A DNA stretch of 64,000 nt from an uncultured Collinsella sp. (GTDB lineage Bacteria; Actinomycetota; Coriobacteriia; Coriobacteriales; Coriobacteriaceae): NCBI GenBank assembly GCA_900541175.1, contig UQIT01000006.1, forward strand, positions 22,163 through 86,162, given 5' to 3'. Made by a program: the position numbers and the translations under genes. The notes beneath the pieces are model-generated. The model was not told the DNA's origin. It did not search any database and saw only the letters and a program-made list of their open reading frames with translations. The first letter of the stretch is position 1, and each line of letters opens with the position of its first letter. This document shows, in pieces, positions 16,319-24,691 of the stretch.

Positions 16319-17398
16319 ATGGCAAACAAGCTCTCTGTCGCATTTATCGGCACCGGAATTATGGGTGCCCCCATCGCCGGCCACATTCTGGACGCCGGCT
16401 ATCCCGTCACGGTCAACAACCGCACCAAGTCCAAGGCTGCAGCGCTCGTTGAGCGCGGCGCCGTCTGGGCCGATACGCCGGCAGATGCTGTGGCGAACGC
16501 CGACGTTGTCTTTACCATGGTGGGTTATCCCTCCGAGGTCGAGGAGCTCTACCTGGCGGGCGACGGTCTGCTCGCGTGCACTAAGCCCGGCGCGGTCCTG
16601 ATCGACCTCACCACGAGCTCGCCCGAGCTGGCGCGCGACATTGCCGAGGCCGCCCAGGTTTCCGGTCGCATGGCGTTTGACTGCCCCGTCACCGGCGGCG
16701 AGTCGGGAGCTATCGCCGGCACGCTCACGGCTATCGTGGGCGCTACCGAGAACGACATCGCCCCGGTCCGCGATATCCTTTCCACCTTTGCGGCAACCAT
16801 CTGCTGCTTCGATGGCGCCGGCAAGGGTCAGGCTGCCAAGCTCGCCAACCAGGTGTCGCTGGGCGCCTGCATGGTCGGCATGGCAGACGCCATGGCATTT
16901 GCCGAGCTGAGCGGCCTTGACCTGGAGAAGACCCGCCAGATGATCCTGGGCGGCACCGGCAAGTCCGGCGCTATGGAGAGCCTGGCGCCCAAGGCGCTCG
17001 ACGGCGATTACAAGCCCGGCTTTATGGTCGAGCACTTCATTAAGGACCTGCGCTTGGCGCTCGCCTATGCCGACGACCGCGAGCTTGCGCTGCCCGGCGC
17101 CGACGTGGCCTTTACGCTCTACGACATGCTCGACGCCATCGGTGGCGCCAAGCTGGGTACCCAGGCCATCACGGTCCTCTATAAGGAGGAGGCCGACGCC
17201 ATCGCCGCTGGTCTGGACTGGTCGCAGTATCGTCCCGAGGAGCATGGTGCTCACGAGGAAGGCTGCGGTTGCGGCGAGCATGGCGACGATCACGAATGCG
17301 GTTGTGGCCACCACCATGGCGAGGACCACGAGTGCTGCGGCGGCCACGGCCATGACGACGGCCACGAGTGCTGCTGCGGCCACCATCACGGGGAGTAG
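16319..17398 (+). CDS. NAD(P)-dependent 3-hydroxyisobutyrate/tartronate-semialdehyde-type dehydrogenase with Cys/His-rich tail
   Basis: A 359-residue beta-hydroxyacid dehydrogenase. The N-terminal Rossmann motif is GTGIMGAPIAGHIL (residues 11-24). The substrate motif DCPVTGGESGA (about 121-131) and catalytic Lys in GQAAKLANQ (about 170-178) are present. Domain length to residue 304 is normal for GarR/MmsB-type enzymes. Residues 305-359 are unlike the family: 14 His and 9 Cys among Gly/Glu/Asp, in repeats such as HECGCGHHHG and HECCCGHHHG. Such a tail should bind Ni, Zn, Cu or Co. The substrate is unknown. Two hypothetical genes follow closely. Confidence 0.88.
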   Translation: MANKLSVAFIGTGIMGAPIAGHILDAGYPVTVNNRTKSKAAALVERGAVWADTPADAVANADVVFTMVGYPSEVEELYLAGDGLLACTKPGAVLIDLTTSSPELARDIAEAAQVSGRMAFDCPVTGGESGAIAGTLTAIVGATENDIAPVRDILSTFAATICCFDGAGKGQAAKLANQVSLGACMVGMADAMAFAELSGLDLEKTRQMILGGTGKSGAMESLAPKALDGDYKPGFMVEHFIKDLRLALAYADDRELALPGADVAFTLYDMLDAIGGAKLGTQAITVLYKEEADAIAAGLDWSQYRPEEHGAHEEGCGCGEHGDDHECGCGHHHGEDHECCGGHGHDDGHECCCGHHHGE

Positions 17399-17403
17399 CG
17401 CCC

Positions 17404-17832
17404 ATGAGCTGGACGTTCGTGGTGCTTGCGCTGGTGCTCTTTATCTTTGCGATCTACATTGGCTTTTTGTGCGGCCAGTGGGCGTGCGAAAAGCGCGTCA
17501 TCACCAAGCGCGACTACTGGATTGCCAACTTTGCGGGTGCGGCGGCAGTCGTCCTGTTGACCTGGGTGTTCTCGCTGTTCCCGCTGGTGCAGTTTGCGCC
17601 GATCGGCTGGCTCGGCGGCTTTATCGCCGGCCTTAAGATGAGCTTTGGCGAGTCCGTCGGTCCGTGGCGCAAGCACGACGAGGTCTTTAACGTCAACAAA
17701 GCACACCGCGCCGCCGCCGACGCGGGCGATGCCGAGGAACGCCGCCGTGCGCGTCGCAATGGCGCTGCCGACCGACAGCTCATCTTGGTCACCGATGACA
17801 GCAAGGGTGCTGGCAAGCACGCTAAGAAATAG
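17404..17832 (+). CDS. Small membrane protein, function unknown
   Basis: A 142-residue protein starting at ATG 17404, six bases after the dehydrogenase stop. Two hydrophobic helices (about 4-22 and 40-70) are followed by a basic cytoplasmic tail rich in Arg, Ala and Asp. I recognise no family. Spacing indicates cotranscription with the dehydrogenase and the HEAT-like gene (15 bp downstream). Confidence 0.75.
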   Translation: MSWTFVVLALVLFIFAIYIGFLCGQWACEKRVITKRDYWIANFAGAAAVVLLTWVFSLFPLVQFAPIGWLGGFIAGLKMSFGESVGPWRKHDEVFNVNKAHRAAADAGDAEERRRARRNGAADRQLILVTDDSKGAGKHAKK

Positions 17833-17847
17833 TAAAAAGAGGTAACT

Positions 17848-18546
17848 ATGGCAGAAAACAAAGACGAACAGCTCACCGACGAGGAGCTGGCACAGCTCCA
17901 GCTGGCAGAGGAGAACGAGAACGCCGTCGACCGCCTGGTCAAGGAGCTCGGCTGCCCCACGCGCCGTATCCGCCAGTTTGCCGCCCGCGTGCTGCACCTG
18001 CTTGCCGAGCGCGATCCGCAGCGCGTCGTGCCCTGCGTGCCCGCGCTGATCGAGGCGCTCGACCGTCCCGAGGCTCAGACCCGCTGGGAGGCCCTCGATG
18101 CCCTGACGGCGCTCGCCACCACCTGCCCCGAGCAGCTGGGCGATGCCTTTGAGGGCGCCGAGACTGCACTGTTCGATGAGATTTCCTCCACGCTGCGCTA
18201 TGCCGCCTTCCGCCTGCTGTGCGTGTGGGGCGCCACGAGTGTCGAGCGTTCGCGCGAGGCTTGGTCCATCCTGGACGAGGCCATCCAGTGCTACCACGGC
18301 GATCTCGAGTATCGCGACATGCTCGGTTGCCTGTACGAGTTTGGTCAGGGCGAGATTGACGCCGAGGTCGCCGAGAAGCTCGCGCTGCGCCTTAAGTTCG
18401 ATGCCGAGAACGGCAAGGGCAGCTATCTCAAGGCTCGTTCGAGCGAGATTTGCGAAATGCTTGTTAAACGTTTTGGCCTGGATCTCTCCAAAAAGAAGAA
18501 GCGTGCTAGCGTTAAAAAATCTGACGACGCCGAAAACGAGGAGTAA
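17848..18546 (+). CDS. HEAT-repeat-like helical protein
   Basis: A 232-residue, all-helical protein. Residues 28-110 contain two or three HEAT/PBS-lyase-like units (RRIRQFAARVLHLLAERDP, QTRWEALDALTALATTCPE), which usually act in protein binding. The C-terminus is basic with a KKKK cluster. AGAGGT precedes the ATG. It sits between a membrane protein and the dehydrogenase at 18553 (6 bp gap), so it is part of that operon. No specific function can be assigned. Confidence 0.75.
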   Translation: MAENKDEQLTDEELAQLQLAEENENAVDRLVKELGCPTRRIRQFAARVLHLLAERDPQRVVPCVPALIEALDRPEAQTRWEALDALTALATTCPEQLGDAFEGAETALFDEISSTLRYAAFRLLCVWGATSVERSREAWSILDEAIQCYHGDLEYRDMLGCLYEFGQGEIDAEVAEKLALRLKFDAENGKGSYLKARSSEICEMLVKRFGLDLSKKKKRASVKKSDDAENEE

Positions 18547-18552
18547 CAGATT

Positions 18553-19638
18553 ATGGCGCACGATGTAGTCCTGATTCCCGGTGACGGTATCGGTCCCGAG
18601 ATTACGCAGGCCATGCGCCGCGTGGTCGAGGCCACCGGTGTCCAGATCAACTGGAACGTCCAGGAGGCAGGTGCCGGCGTTATGGACGAGTTTGGCACGC
18701 CGCTGCCCCAGCACGTGCTCGATGCGGTCGCCGAGACCAAGGTTGCCATCAAGGGCCCCATCACCACGCCGGTCGGCACGGGCTTCCGCAGCGTCAACGT
18801 GGCCCTGCGCAAGCACTTCGACCTGTACGCCTGCGTGCGCCCCTGCCTGTCGCAGCCGGGCGACGGCTCGCGCTTCCGCGACGTCGATCTGGTTATCGTG
18901 CGTGAGAACACCGAGGATCTCTACGCCGGGATCGAGTTCGACGAGGGCGCTGCCGAGGTCGAGGAGCTCTCACGGCTTGTCGAGCGCTCGGGTCAGAAGA
19001 CCTTCGCCACCGATTCCGCCATCTCAATTAAGCCCATCTCCATCGCCAAGAGCCGCCGCATTGTGGAGTACGCCTTTGAGTACGCCCGCCGCTGCGGCCG
19101 CAAAAAGGTTACGGCCGTGCACAAGGCCAACATTATGAAGGCGACCGATGGCCTGTTCCTGCGCGTTGCGCGCGAGGTGGCCGCCAACTATCCCGATATC
19201 GAGTTCAACGACAAGATCGTCGACGCCACCTGCATGGGCCTGGTCCAAAACCCCAACGACTTCGATGTCTTGGTGCTGCCCAACCTGTACGGTGACATCG
19301 TGAGCGACCTGTGCGCCGGCCTGGTAGGTGGCCTGGGTATGGCCCCCGGCTCCAACATCGGTGCCGACTGCGCCATCTTCGAGGCAACGCATGGCTCCGC
19401 GCCCGATATCGCTGGCCAGGATATCGCCAACCCCACGGCCGAGATTCTCTCTGCTGCGATGATGCTCGATCACCTGGGCGAGAACGATGCTGCCAATCGC
19501 ATTCGTGCCGCCGTATCTGCCACGCTCGACGAGGGCGAGCAGGTTACCGGTGACGTGCGTCGTGCCCAGACCGGTTCCGTCGAGGGCGCGGTGGGCACGC
19601 AGGCCTTTGCCGATGCCGTTATCGCGCACCTGGTCTAA
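18553..19638 (+). CDS. NAD-dependent isocitrate/isopropylmalate dehydrogenase family protein
   Basis: A 361-residue beta-decarboxylating dehydrogenase. It has [12 protein letters not shown] (about 7-18) and the substrate loop [21 protein letters not shown] (about 77-97), which resembles NAD-linked isocitrate dehydrogenase (Ser-X-Asn, FDLYxxVRP) more than Leu[14 protein letters not shown] (about 117), the catalytic Lys in HKANIMK and the Asp cluster in [10 protein letters not shown] are present. No leucine biosynthesis or citrate synthase gene is adjacent, so isocitrate is favoured but not proven. Confidence 0.88.
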   Translation: MAHDVVLIPGDGIGPEITQAMRRVVEATGVQINWNVQEAGAGVMDEFGTPLPQHVLDAVAETKVAIKGPITTPVGTGFRSVNVALRKHFDLYACVRPCLSQPGDGSRFRDVDLVIVRENTEDLYAGIEFDEGAAEVEELSRLVERSGQKTFATDSAISIKPISIAKSRRIVEYAFEYARRCGRKKVTAVHKANIMKATDGLFLRVAREVAANYPDIEFNDKIVDATCMGLVQNPNDFDVLVLPNLYGDIVSDLCAGLVGGLGMAPGSNIGADCAIFEATHGSAPDIAGQDIANPTAEILSAAMMLDHLGENDAANRIRAAVSATLDEGEQVTGDVRRAQTGSVEGAVGTQAFADAVIAHLV

Positions 19639-19697
19639 GGTATGCACGCTGCAAACGCCTAAATAGTACTTAAGTGTTTGCGTATAACCTAAGAATC

Positions 19698-19731
19698 AAT
19701 ACGCCCGGCGCTCTGCCGGGCGTATTCTATT
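19698..19731 (+). terminator. Terminator-like hairpin after the dehydrogenase
   Basis: AATACGCCCGGC (19698-19709) pairs with GCCGGGCGTATT (19715-19726). The T-tract is weak (CTATT), so efficiency is uncertain. Confidence 0.7.
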
Positions 19732-19764
19732 GGGGACTATGTTTCCTAACAAGGAGTAACTGAT

Positions 19765-20850
19765 ATGGGTCTGATTCAAAAGAAGGACGAGAAGGACGAG
19801 ATCGACGGCATCCAGATCATCGAGCGCGGCGAAGGCCCCGACGGTGATGAGGACGAGAAGATCGACCTGGTCGCCGGCACGTCTGCCGAACATATTGCCG
19901 CCGGTACGACCGCCGAGGAGGAAGACGCTCGCCTGGAGGCAAAGATCGCCGCGGACGCCGCCGACGAGAACCTCATGCCCCAGGAGCAGGACGAGGACGA
20001 CGACTCCGACGTGGACGACCACGCTTGCAAGCACAAGAAGACGATGATTGCCGCCTTTGTAGTTGCAGTCGTGATCGCTGCCGTGGTCGGCTTCTTTATT
20101 GGCAATGGCGGCTTTGGCGGCAAGGGTGTCGGCTCGTCGACCCTGACCGAGGACCAGCTCGATTCGACCGTGGCAAGCTATAGCTACAACGGCAAGAAGA
20201 GCGACATCACCGCGCGCGAGGCCATCGAGAGCCAGTACAGCCTCGACACCGTCAAGGATAGCGATGGCAACTACACCGCTCCTTCTGCCGACGTCATCCT
20301 GTCCTACGTGCGTAACAAGATCCTGCTCGACGCTGCCGAGGACGAGGGCATCACCGTCTCTTCTAAGGAGATGAAGCAGTACGCCGAGGAATCCATCGGC
20401 ACTTCGGACTACAAGACCATGGCCACGCAGTATGGCGTATCCAAGGACCAGGCCAAGCAGATCGTTCGTCAGTCCGCGACGCTGCAGAAGCTCTACAGGA
20501 AGAAGGTGGGCGATAGCTCCGCAAGCATGCCGACCGCTCCGACCGAGCCTTCTGACGGCAATGAGGACACCGCGAGCAAGGACTACGCCGATTACATCAT
20601 CAACCTTGCCGGTGACGAGTGGGATAGCGAGAAGGGAACCTGGAAGGACGCCGATGGCACCTACGCTAAGGCCTTTGCCGACGATGCTTTTACGGCCGAT
20701 AGCGCTACCTATAAGCAGGCCATGACCGCCTATTACACTGCCTACCAGCAGTACTCTTCGCAGGCCTCGAGCGCCAGCTCCAAGTGGACTGAGTATGCTA
20801 ACGGCCTCTACGCCAAGGCCAACATCAGCATCTACGGCCTGTTTGCGTAA
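19765..20850 (+). CDS. Membrane-anchored SurA/PrsA-like chaperone-domain protein
   Basis: A 361-residue protein. A highly acidic cytoplasmic N-terminus (1-85) and a short basic patch (KHKKT) precede one transmembrane segment (about 95-112) with a Gly-rich exit. The extracellular part begins with a SurA-N-like helical region (ILSYVRNKILLDAAEDEGITVSSKEM, about 172-197) and SDYKTMATQYGVSKDQAK. It has no recognisable PPIase domain. An extracytoplasmic folding role is inferred from the helical fold pattern only. AAGGAG precedes the ATG. Confidence 0.75.
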   Translation: MGLIQKKDEKDEIDGIQIIERGEGPDGDEDEKIDLVAGTSAEHIAAGTTAEEEDARLEAKIAADAADENLMPQEQDEDDDSDVDDHACKHKKTMIAAFVVAVVIAAVVGFFIGNGGFGGKGVGSSTLTEDQLDSTVASYSYNGKKSDITAREAIESQYSLDTVKDSDGNYTAPSADVILSYVRNKILLDAAEDEGITVSSKEMKQYAEESIGTSDYKTMATQYGVSKDQAKQIVRQSATLQKLYRKKVGDSSASMPTAPTEPSDGNEDTASKDYADYIINLAGDEWDSEKGTWKDADGTYAKAFADDAFTADSATYKQAMTAYYTAYQQYSSQASSASSKWTEYANGLYAKANISIYGLFA

Positions 20851-20894
20851 AGATTGCCTGAGCTTTCGAGTACGAAGCCGAAATATCTGATGGA

Positions 20895-20930
20895 GCCCCC
20901 TAGAACGGACATCGTTCTAGGGGGCTTGTT
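20895..20930 (+). terminator. Rho-independent terminator, possibly bidirectional
   Basis: GCCCCCTAGAAC pairs with GTTCTAGGGGGC (12-bp arms) and is followed by TTGTTG. It lies between the SurA-like gene and the convergent XRE gene. Confidence 0.8.
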
Positions 20931-20963
20931 GCGTTGAAGGCGTGATTGGCGGCTTAATTATGG

Positions 20964-21203
20964 CTATTCATCTTTAAGTCCAAAAAGGCTATCGGCTTCA
21001 TCGTCGGATATATATTCCAGTACATCGCCCGGTTGGCAGTCGAGTGCCCGGCATATCGCGTCAAGAGTTGAAAAACGTATGGCAGAAACCTTGCCCGTCT
21101 TAATGCGTGACATATTGACCTGGGAGATGCCCACACGTTCCGCAAGCTCTTTGGATGAGATCTTGCGTTCGGCGAGCATGCGGTCAAGCCGCAGAATAAT
21201 CAT
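20964..21203 (-). CDS. XRE/Cro-family helix-turn-helix regulator (YozG-like)
   Basis: A 79-residue single HTH protein. The DNA-binding helices lie in SSKELAERVGISQVNMSRIKTG (about 16-37), followed by the family tail FSTLDAICRALDCQPGDVLEY. Small regulators of this type are typically encoded with a DUF2975 membrane protein, and the DUF2975 gene here is directly upstream, 9 bp away. It probably regulates its own operon. Confidence 0.9.
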   Translation of the reverse strand: MIILRLDRMLAERKISSKELAERVGISQVNMSRIKTGKVSAIRFSTLDAICRALDCQPGDVLEYISDDEADSLFGLKDE

Positions 21204-21212
21204 GGATTCTCC

Positions 21213-21851
21213 CTAGAGCAACTCGTCATCTTGTTTTTGCAGGATATACCCGTAGCGGAAGACGCTGGCAATCAGGCAAATAATCAGGCCTGCAAAGAGC
21301 ATGGAGGGCTCGAATAACTGGCCGGCGAACGCATCCGTAAAGCTGCCGCCAAATCCTGAGAGTATCATTCCCGTGATTACGGCGCCAAGAAGCCTCACGG
21401 CAACGCCGCCGATAAGGAATAAATGTCCTACTCGACGAAGTGTCTGGTTACATTCAAGGTCAAAGGGCCTGCCTTCCTTTTCAATGTTGAAGAAAAGCCT
21501 GCGCACGCTTAGCGCGATGGTAAGCGCGAGACATGTCATCAAGAGGCTTCCTATGGCAGTGTGACCATCGTGTGCGACGAGCATAAGTGGGGTCTGTGCA
21601 TTGGCGCCGACGAGAGCGAGGCACGGTCCTTCGCCGGCTTGAAGTTCTACGGATTGGAGACAGAATCCTTGGGAGAGACTGGGCAATATGAGTAGAAGGT
21701 CGATTGCAATGACTGCGAAGAGTCCCAGAGCGAGTGCCACAGTGGCGCAGATTGTGGCCCATTTGCAGATGCGGGTGAGCCTCCTCAGCTCGGCTATTGT
21801 CTGTTCGCGACCGATGGCTTCATTCGATGCGGATACGTTCCGGCGGATCAT
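21213..21851 (-). CDS. DUF2975 family membrane protein
   Basis: A 212-residue protein with four hydrophobic helices (roughly 30-60, 95-120, 145-170, 185-205) as in DUF2975 proteins. I use the ATG at 21851 because GGAGGGG lies just upstream. The function of the family is unknown; it is repeatedly paired with an XRE regulator, as here. Upstream at about 21900-21925 the words AACGATAAACGATAA form a short tandem repeat next to an AT-rich promoter region, a possible XRE site. Confidence 0.82.
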   Translation of the reverse strand: MIRRNVSASNEAIGREQTIAELRRLTRICKWATICATVALALGLFAVIAIDLLLILPSLSQGFCLQSVELQAGEGPCLALVGANAQTPLMLVAHDGHTAIGSLLMTCLALTIALSVRRLFFNIEKEGRPFDLECNQTLRRVGHLFLIGGVAVRLLGAVITGMILSGFGGSFTDAFAGQLFEPSMLFAGLIICLIASVFRYGYILQKQDDELL

Positions 21852-21899
21852 AGCCCCTCCAACCAATCTCTTGGATGATACTTGTATCTTATATCATAA

Positions 21900-22556
21900 T
21901 TAACGATAAACGATAAATAATTACGTATACTGAGTAAGTAATGATTGAAAACGATTAGCGTGAGCTATTAGCTCATTTTGGATGCCGGAGTTTGGCGTTC
22001 GGGGGATGAGGGCAAATGCCAAAAACTTCCCGTGATCGCGCAAGCGCTCCATCGCGCTTCCCTAATTCATCTGGGAAAACAACTGCAAACGATTGCAAGT
22101 AACCGGTGAACGGTCGAAAACTACCGTTCACCGATAATCTCAACACTGGTTCTAACTGGTATTAAGTCAAAAAGACCAATTCACATATCTTCACAATGAC
22201 CTGCAATTTTTCTACATGCTATTTTTAGCCGCCCTACGTTGTTTAGACACAGGAATAGATCCGATCTTTTGCCAAAGCATTTCGAAACGGTTTCAAAACC
22301 GCAGGTAGAAGTGTTAATGACCGGTAAACGGTCGAAATATCACCGTGAGCGGTGCAAAAACGTTTTACTGTATAAATCAACGAAAGCGACCTCTTCCGTG
22401 GTGATATAGTGGCAACAACACATCACATGGTTACTACCAGTTGAGAGACCACTGGTCTTCAAAGAACGCTTTCCAAGAAGCTTTAAGGGCGATTGCTCGC
22501 TGGCTTCCGAAAATCATCGGACTCAGATCGTACACACCTTCGGAAGGGAAATTTGA
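21900..22556. promoter_or_regulatory. 650-bp gene-free control region upstream of the amino-sugar PTS operon
   Basis: AT-rich for this genome and without a convincing gene. It carries LacI-like palindromes (TGCAAACGATTGCA 22086-22099; GAAACGGTTTC near 22287), CGGTGAACGGT at 22104-22114 and inverted at 22123-22133, CGGTAAACGGT at 22322-22332, an imperfect copy at 22343-22353, and the GntR-type site TGGTTACTACCAG at 22428-22440. TATAGT at 22405-22410 is a possible -10. Integration of several sugar signals is inferred. Confidence 0.65.
22428..22440 (+). promoter_or_regulatory. Putative GntR operator, PTS operon
   Basis: TGGTTACTACCAG matches the centre of the palindrome CTGGTTACTACCAG at 26720 upstream of agaS. 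It lies downstream of a possible -10 box, where a bound repressor would block transcription. Confidence 0.65.
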
Positions 22557-23000
22557 ATGGTTGGCTTTATTCTTACCGGTCATGGACAGTTCGCACCTGG
22601 CCTCGCAAGCGCTATCGCTATGGTTGCCGGCGATCAGCCCGCTTTTACTGTCGTTCCTTTTGAGGGCGACCAGGCTGCATCCTACGGTGAGGATCTCCGC
22701 GCCGCTATTACCGCCATGCGCGAGGAGTGCGATGGCGTGCTCGTCTTTACCGACCTGCTTGGTGGCACCCCGTTCAACCAGTCGATGATGATTGCCCAGG
22801 ATGTCGACAACGTCGAGGTTCTGACTGGCACCAACCTTCCCATGGTTATTGAGCTTCTGTTCCTTCGCGGCAATGCTACGCTCGCCGAGCTTGGCGAGCA
22901 GGCCGTGACCGTTGGTCAGACGGGCATCACCGCCCAGACGGTCGCATCCGTTGCCGGCTCCGACGAGGAAGATATCTTCGGCGACGAGGACGGCATCTAA
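22557..23000 (+). CDS. PTS mannose-family EIIA component
   Basis: A 147-residue cytoplasmic IIA domain of the Man (fructose-mannose-sorbose) family. The phosphorylated His9 is in GHGQFAPG; DLLGGTPFN (about 69-77) is the second family motif. It accepts phosphate from HPr-His and passes it to the IIB encoded at 23318. It ends TAATG, overlapping the YajC-like gene by one base. Genes downstream (agaS, deacetylase) point to N-acetylgalactosamine or galactosamine as substrate. Confidence 0.93.
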   Translation: MVGFILTGHGQFAPGLASAIAMVAGDQPAFTVVPFEGDQAASYGEDLRAAITAMREECDGVLVFTDLLGGTPFNQSMMIAQDVDNVEVLTGTNLPMVIELLFLRGNATLAELGEQAVTVGQTGITAQTVASVAGSDEEDIFGDEDGI

Positions 23001-23281
23001 TGGCCGATTTCGGAGCCAACGTCCTGAGCTCTTCGGTCGCTCTTTTGGGTCTGCTTGCCATCATGGGTTTGATTTACACCATTTGGTCGCAAATCAACAT
23101 GAAGAAGAAGCAGAAGTACTTCAAGGAGCTGCACACCGAGCTCAAGCCGGGTCAGGAGGTTCTTTTCGCCGGCGGTATCTACGGAACCGTCAAGGGCATC
23201 GAAGGCGAGAAGGTCCAGATTAAAGTCCGATCCGGAGCCGTCGTAGATGTTTCGCGTTACGCGATTCAGGAGATCAAGTAA
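23000..23281 (+). CDS. YajC-like single-span protein inside the PTS operon
   Basis: A 93-residue protein with one N-terminal helix (about 12-32), a basic stretch (MKKKQKYFKELH) and the YajC-type beta domain (LKPGQEVLFAGGIYGTVKGIEGEKVQIKV). YajC is an accessory of the Sec translocon. Copies within mannose-family PTS operons of streptococci are known, so this may be a PTS-dedicated paralogue aiding membrane insertion of IIC/IID. That role is inference. Confidence 0.85.
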   Translation: MADFGANVLSSSVALLGLLAIMGLIYTIWSQINMKKKQKYFKELHTELKPGQEVLFAGGIYGTVKGIEGEKVQIKVRSGAVVDVSRYAIQEIK

Positions 23282-23317
23282 CTGTCGTCAGCAAATAACG
23301 AAAGGAAGCTGATCAAC

Positions 23318-23800
23318 ATGGCAGAACCCAACATTCTTCTTACCCGCATCGATAACCGACTGGTCCATGGTCAGGTTGCCACCCAGTGGAACTCCACTCT
23401 GGGCTCCAACCTCATCCTCGTCGCCAACGACGACGTGTCGACCAACACCATGCGCCAGAACCTCATGAAGATGGCCGCTCCCACCGGCGTCGCTACGCGT
23501 TTCTTCTCCCTGCAGAAGACCATCGACGTCATTGGCAAGGCGAGCCCGCGCCAGAAGATCTTCATCGTGGCCGAAACACCGGAAGACGTGCTTACGCTCG
23601 TCAAGGGCGGTGTGCCTATAAAGAAGGTAAACATCGGCAACATGCACATGTCGGAAGGAAAGCGCCAAGTCGCCACCTCCGTCGCAGTTAACGACGAGGA
23701 TGTCGCTGCGTTTAAAGAGCTGCAGGAATTGGGGGTGGAGTTGGAGATCAGGCGCGTTCCGAGCACGCCTGTTGAGGACACGAGCAAGCTCTTCTCGTAA
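23318..23800 (+). CDS. PTS mannose-family EIIB component (AgaV-like)
   Basis: A 160-residue IIB domain. The phosphorylated His17 is in RIDNRLVHGQVATQW. ASPRQKIFIVAETPEDVL and GGVPIKKVNIGNMHM are typical of the family. It transfers phosphate from IIA to the sugar during uptake. GAAAGGAAG precedes the ATG. A paralogue that has lost this His is at 33784. Confidence 0.93.
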   Translation: MAEPNILLTRIDNRLVHGQVATQWNSTLGSNLILVANDDVSTNTMRQNLMKMAAPTGVATRFFSLQKTIDVIGKASPRQKIFIVAETPEDVLTLVKGGVPIKKVNIGNMHMSEGKRQVATSVAVNDEDVAAFKELQELGVELEIRRVPSTPVEDTSKLFS

Positions 23801-23890
23801 TCCTCGTGATCCACGTTGTCAGGAGTGAAACCCTGACATTCTGTACGTGAAATCCAAAGTGCGTACATACATTTTGAAAGGAGGAGCAAG

Positions 23891-24691
23891 ATGGAATACA
23901 CGATCTTCCAGGTCGCTCTGGTCTTCATCGTCACGTTTGTCGCGGCAATCGACCAGTTTAACTTCCTCGAGTCTCTCTATCAGCCCATCGTCACCGGCGC
24001 CGTCATCGGTCTTATCCTTGGCGACCTCAACACCGGTCTTCTCGTGGGTGGTACTTATCAGCTCATGACGATCGGCAACATGCCGATCGGAGGTGCTCAG
24101 CCGCCTAACGCTGTTATCGGCGGCATCATGGCAGCCATTCTCGCTATTGCTACGGGCCTCGAGCCCAACGCGGCAGTCGGCCTTGCCATTCCGTTCGCTC
24201 TGCTTGGTCAGCTCGGCGTTACCCTGGTCTTCACGCTTATGTCGCCGCTCATGTCCTCCGCGGACAACATGGCTCACAACGCTGACACCAAGGGTATCGA
24301 GCGTCTGAACTACTTCGCCATGGCTCTGCTCGGCCTGATCTTCGCCGTCGTCGTCACCCTGTTCTTCATCGCTGGCGCCACTATCGGTCAGACCATCGCT
24401 TCCGCCATCCCGACTTGGCTGCAGACCGGTCTCTCCGCTGCAGGCGGCATGATGCGCTTCGTCGGCTTCGCCGTCCTGCTCAAGGTTATGATGAACCGCG
24501 ATATGTGGGGCTTCTTCCTCATGGGCTTTGGCCTCGCGCTCATCACCGTTGCCAACGATTCTCTGGCAACCCCTGCTCTGCTCATTCTCGCTCTCATCGG
24601 CTTCGGCATCGCTTTCTGGGACTTCCAGCAGCAGACCGAGCTGAAGGGTGCAGCTGTTTCTGACGGAGGTGACTTCGAAGATGGCATCTAA
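23891..24691 (+). CDS. PTS mannose-family EIIC component (AgaW-like)
   Basis: A 266-residue integral membrane IIC with about seven hydrophobic segments and the family motif GGTYQLMTIGNMPIGGAQPPN (about 57-77). It forms the sugar channel with IID. AAAGGAGG precedes the ATG. Its 3' end overlaps the IID gene by 11 bases, so the two subunits are translationally coupled. Confidence 0.93.
   Translation: MEYTIFQVALVFIVTFVAAIDQFNFLESLYQPIVTGAVIGLILGDLNTGLLVGGTYQLMTIGNMPIGGAQPPNAVIGGIMAAILAIATGLEPNAAVGLAIPFALLGQLGVTLVFTLMSPLMSSADNMAHNADTKGIERLNYFAMALLGLIFAVVVTLFFIAGATIGQTIASAIPTWLQTGLSAAGGMMRFVGFAVLLKVMMNRDMWGFFLMGFGLALITVANDSLATPALLILALIGFGIAFWDFQQQTELKGAAVSDGGDFEDGI

Noticed and set aside
22441..22788. 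Open frame overlapping the PTS EIIA gene
   Set aside because: It is out of frame with the clear EIIA gene and has no family features.
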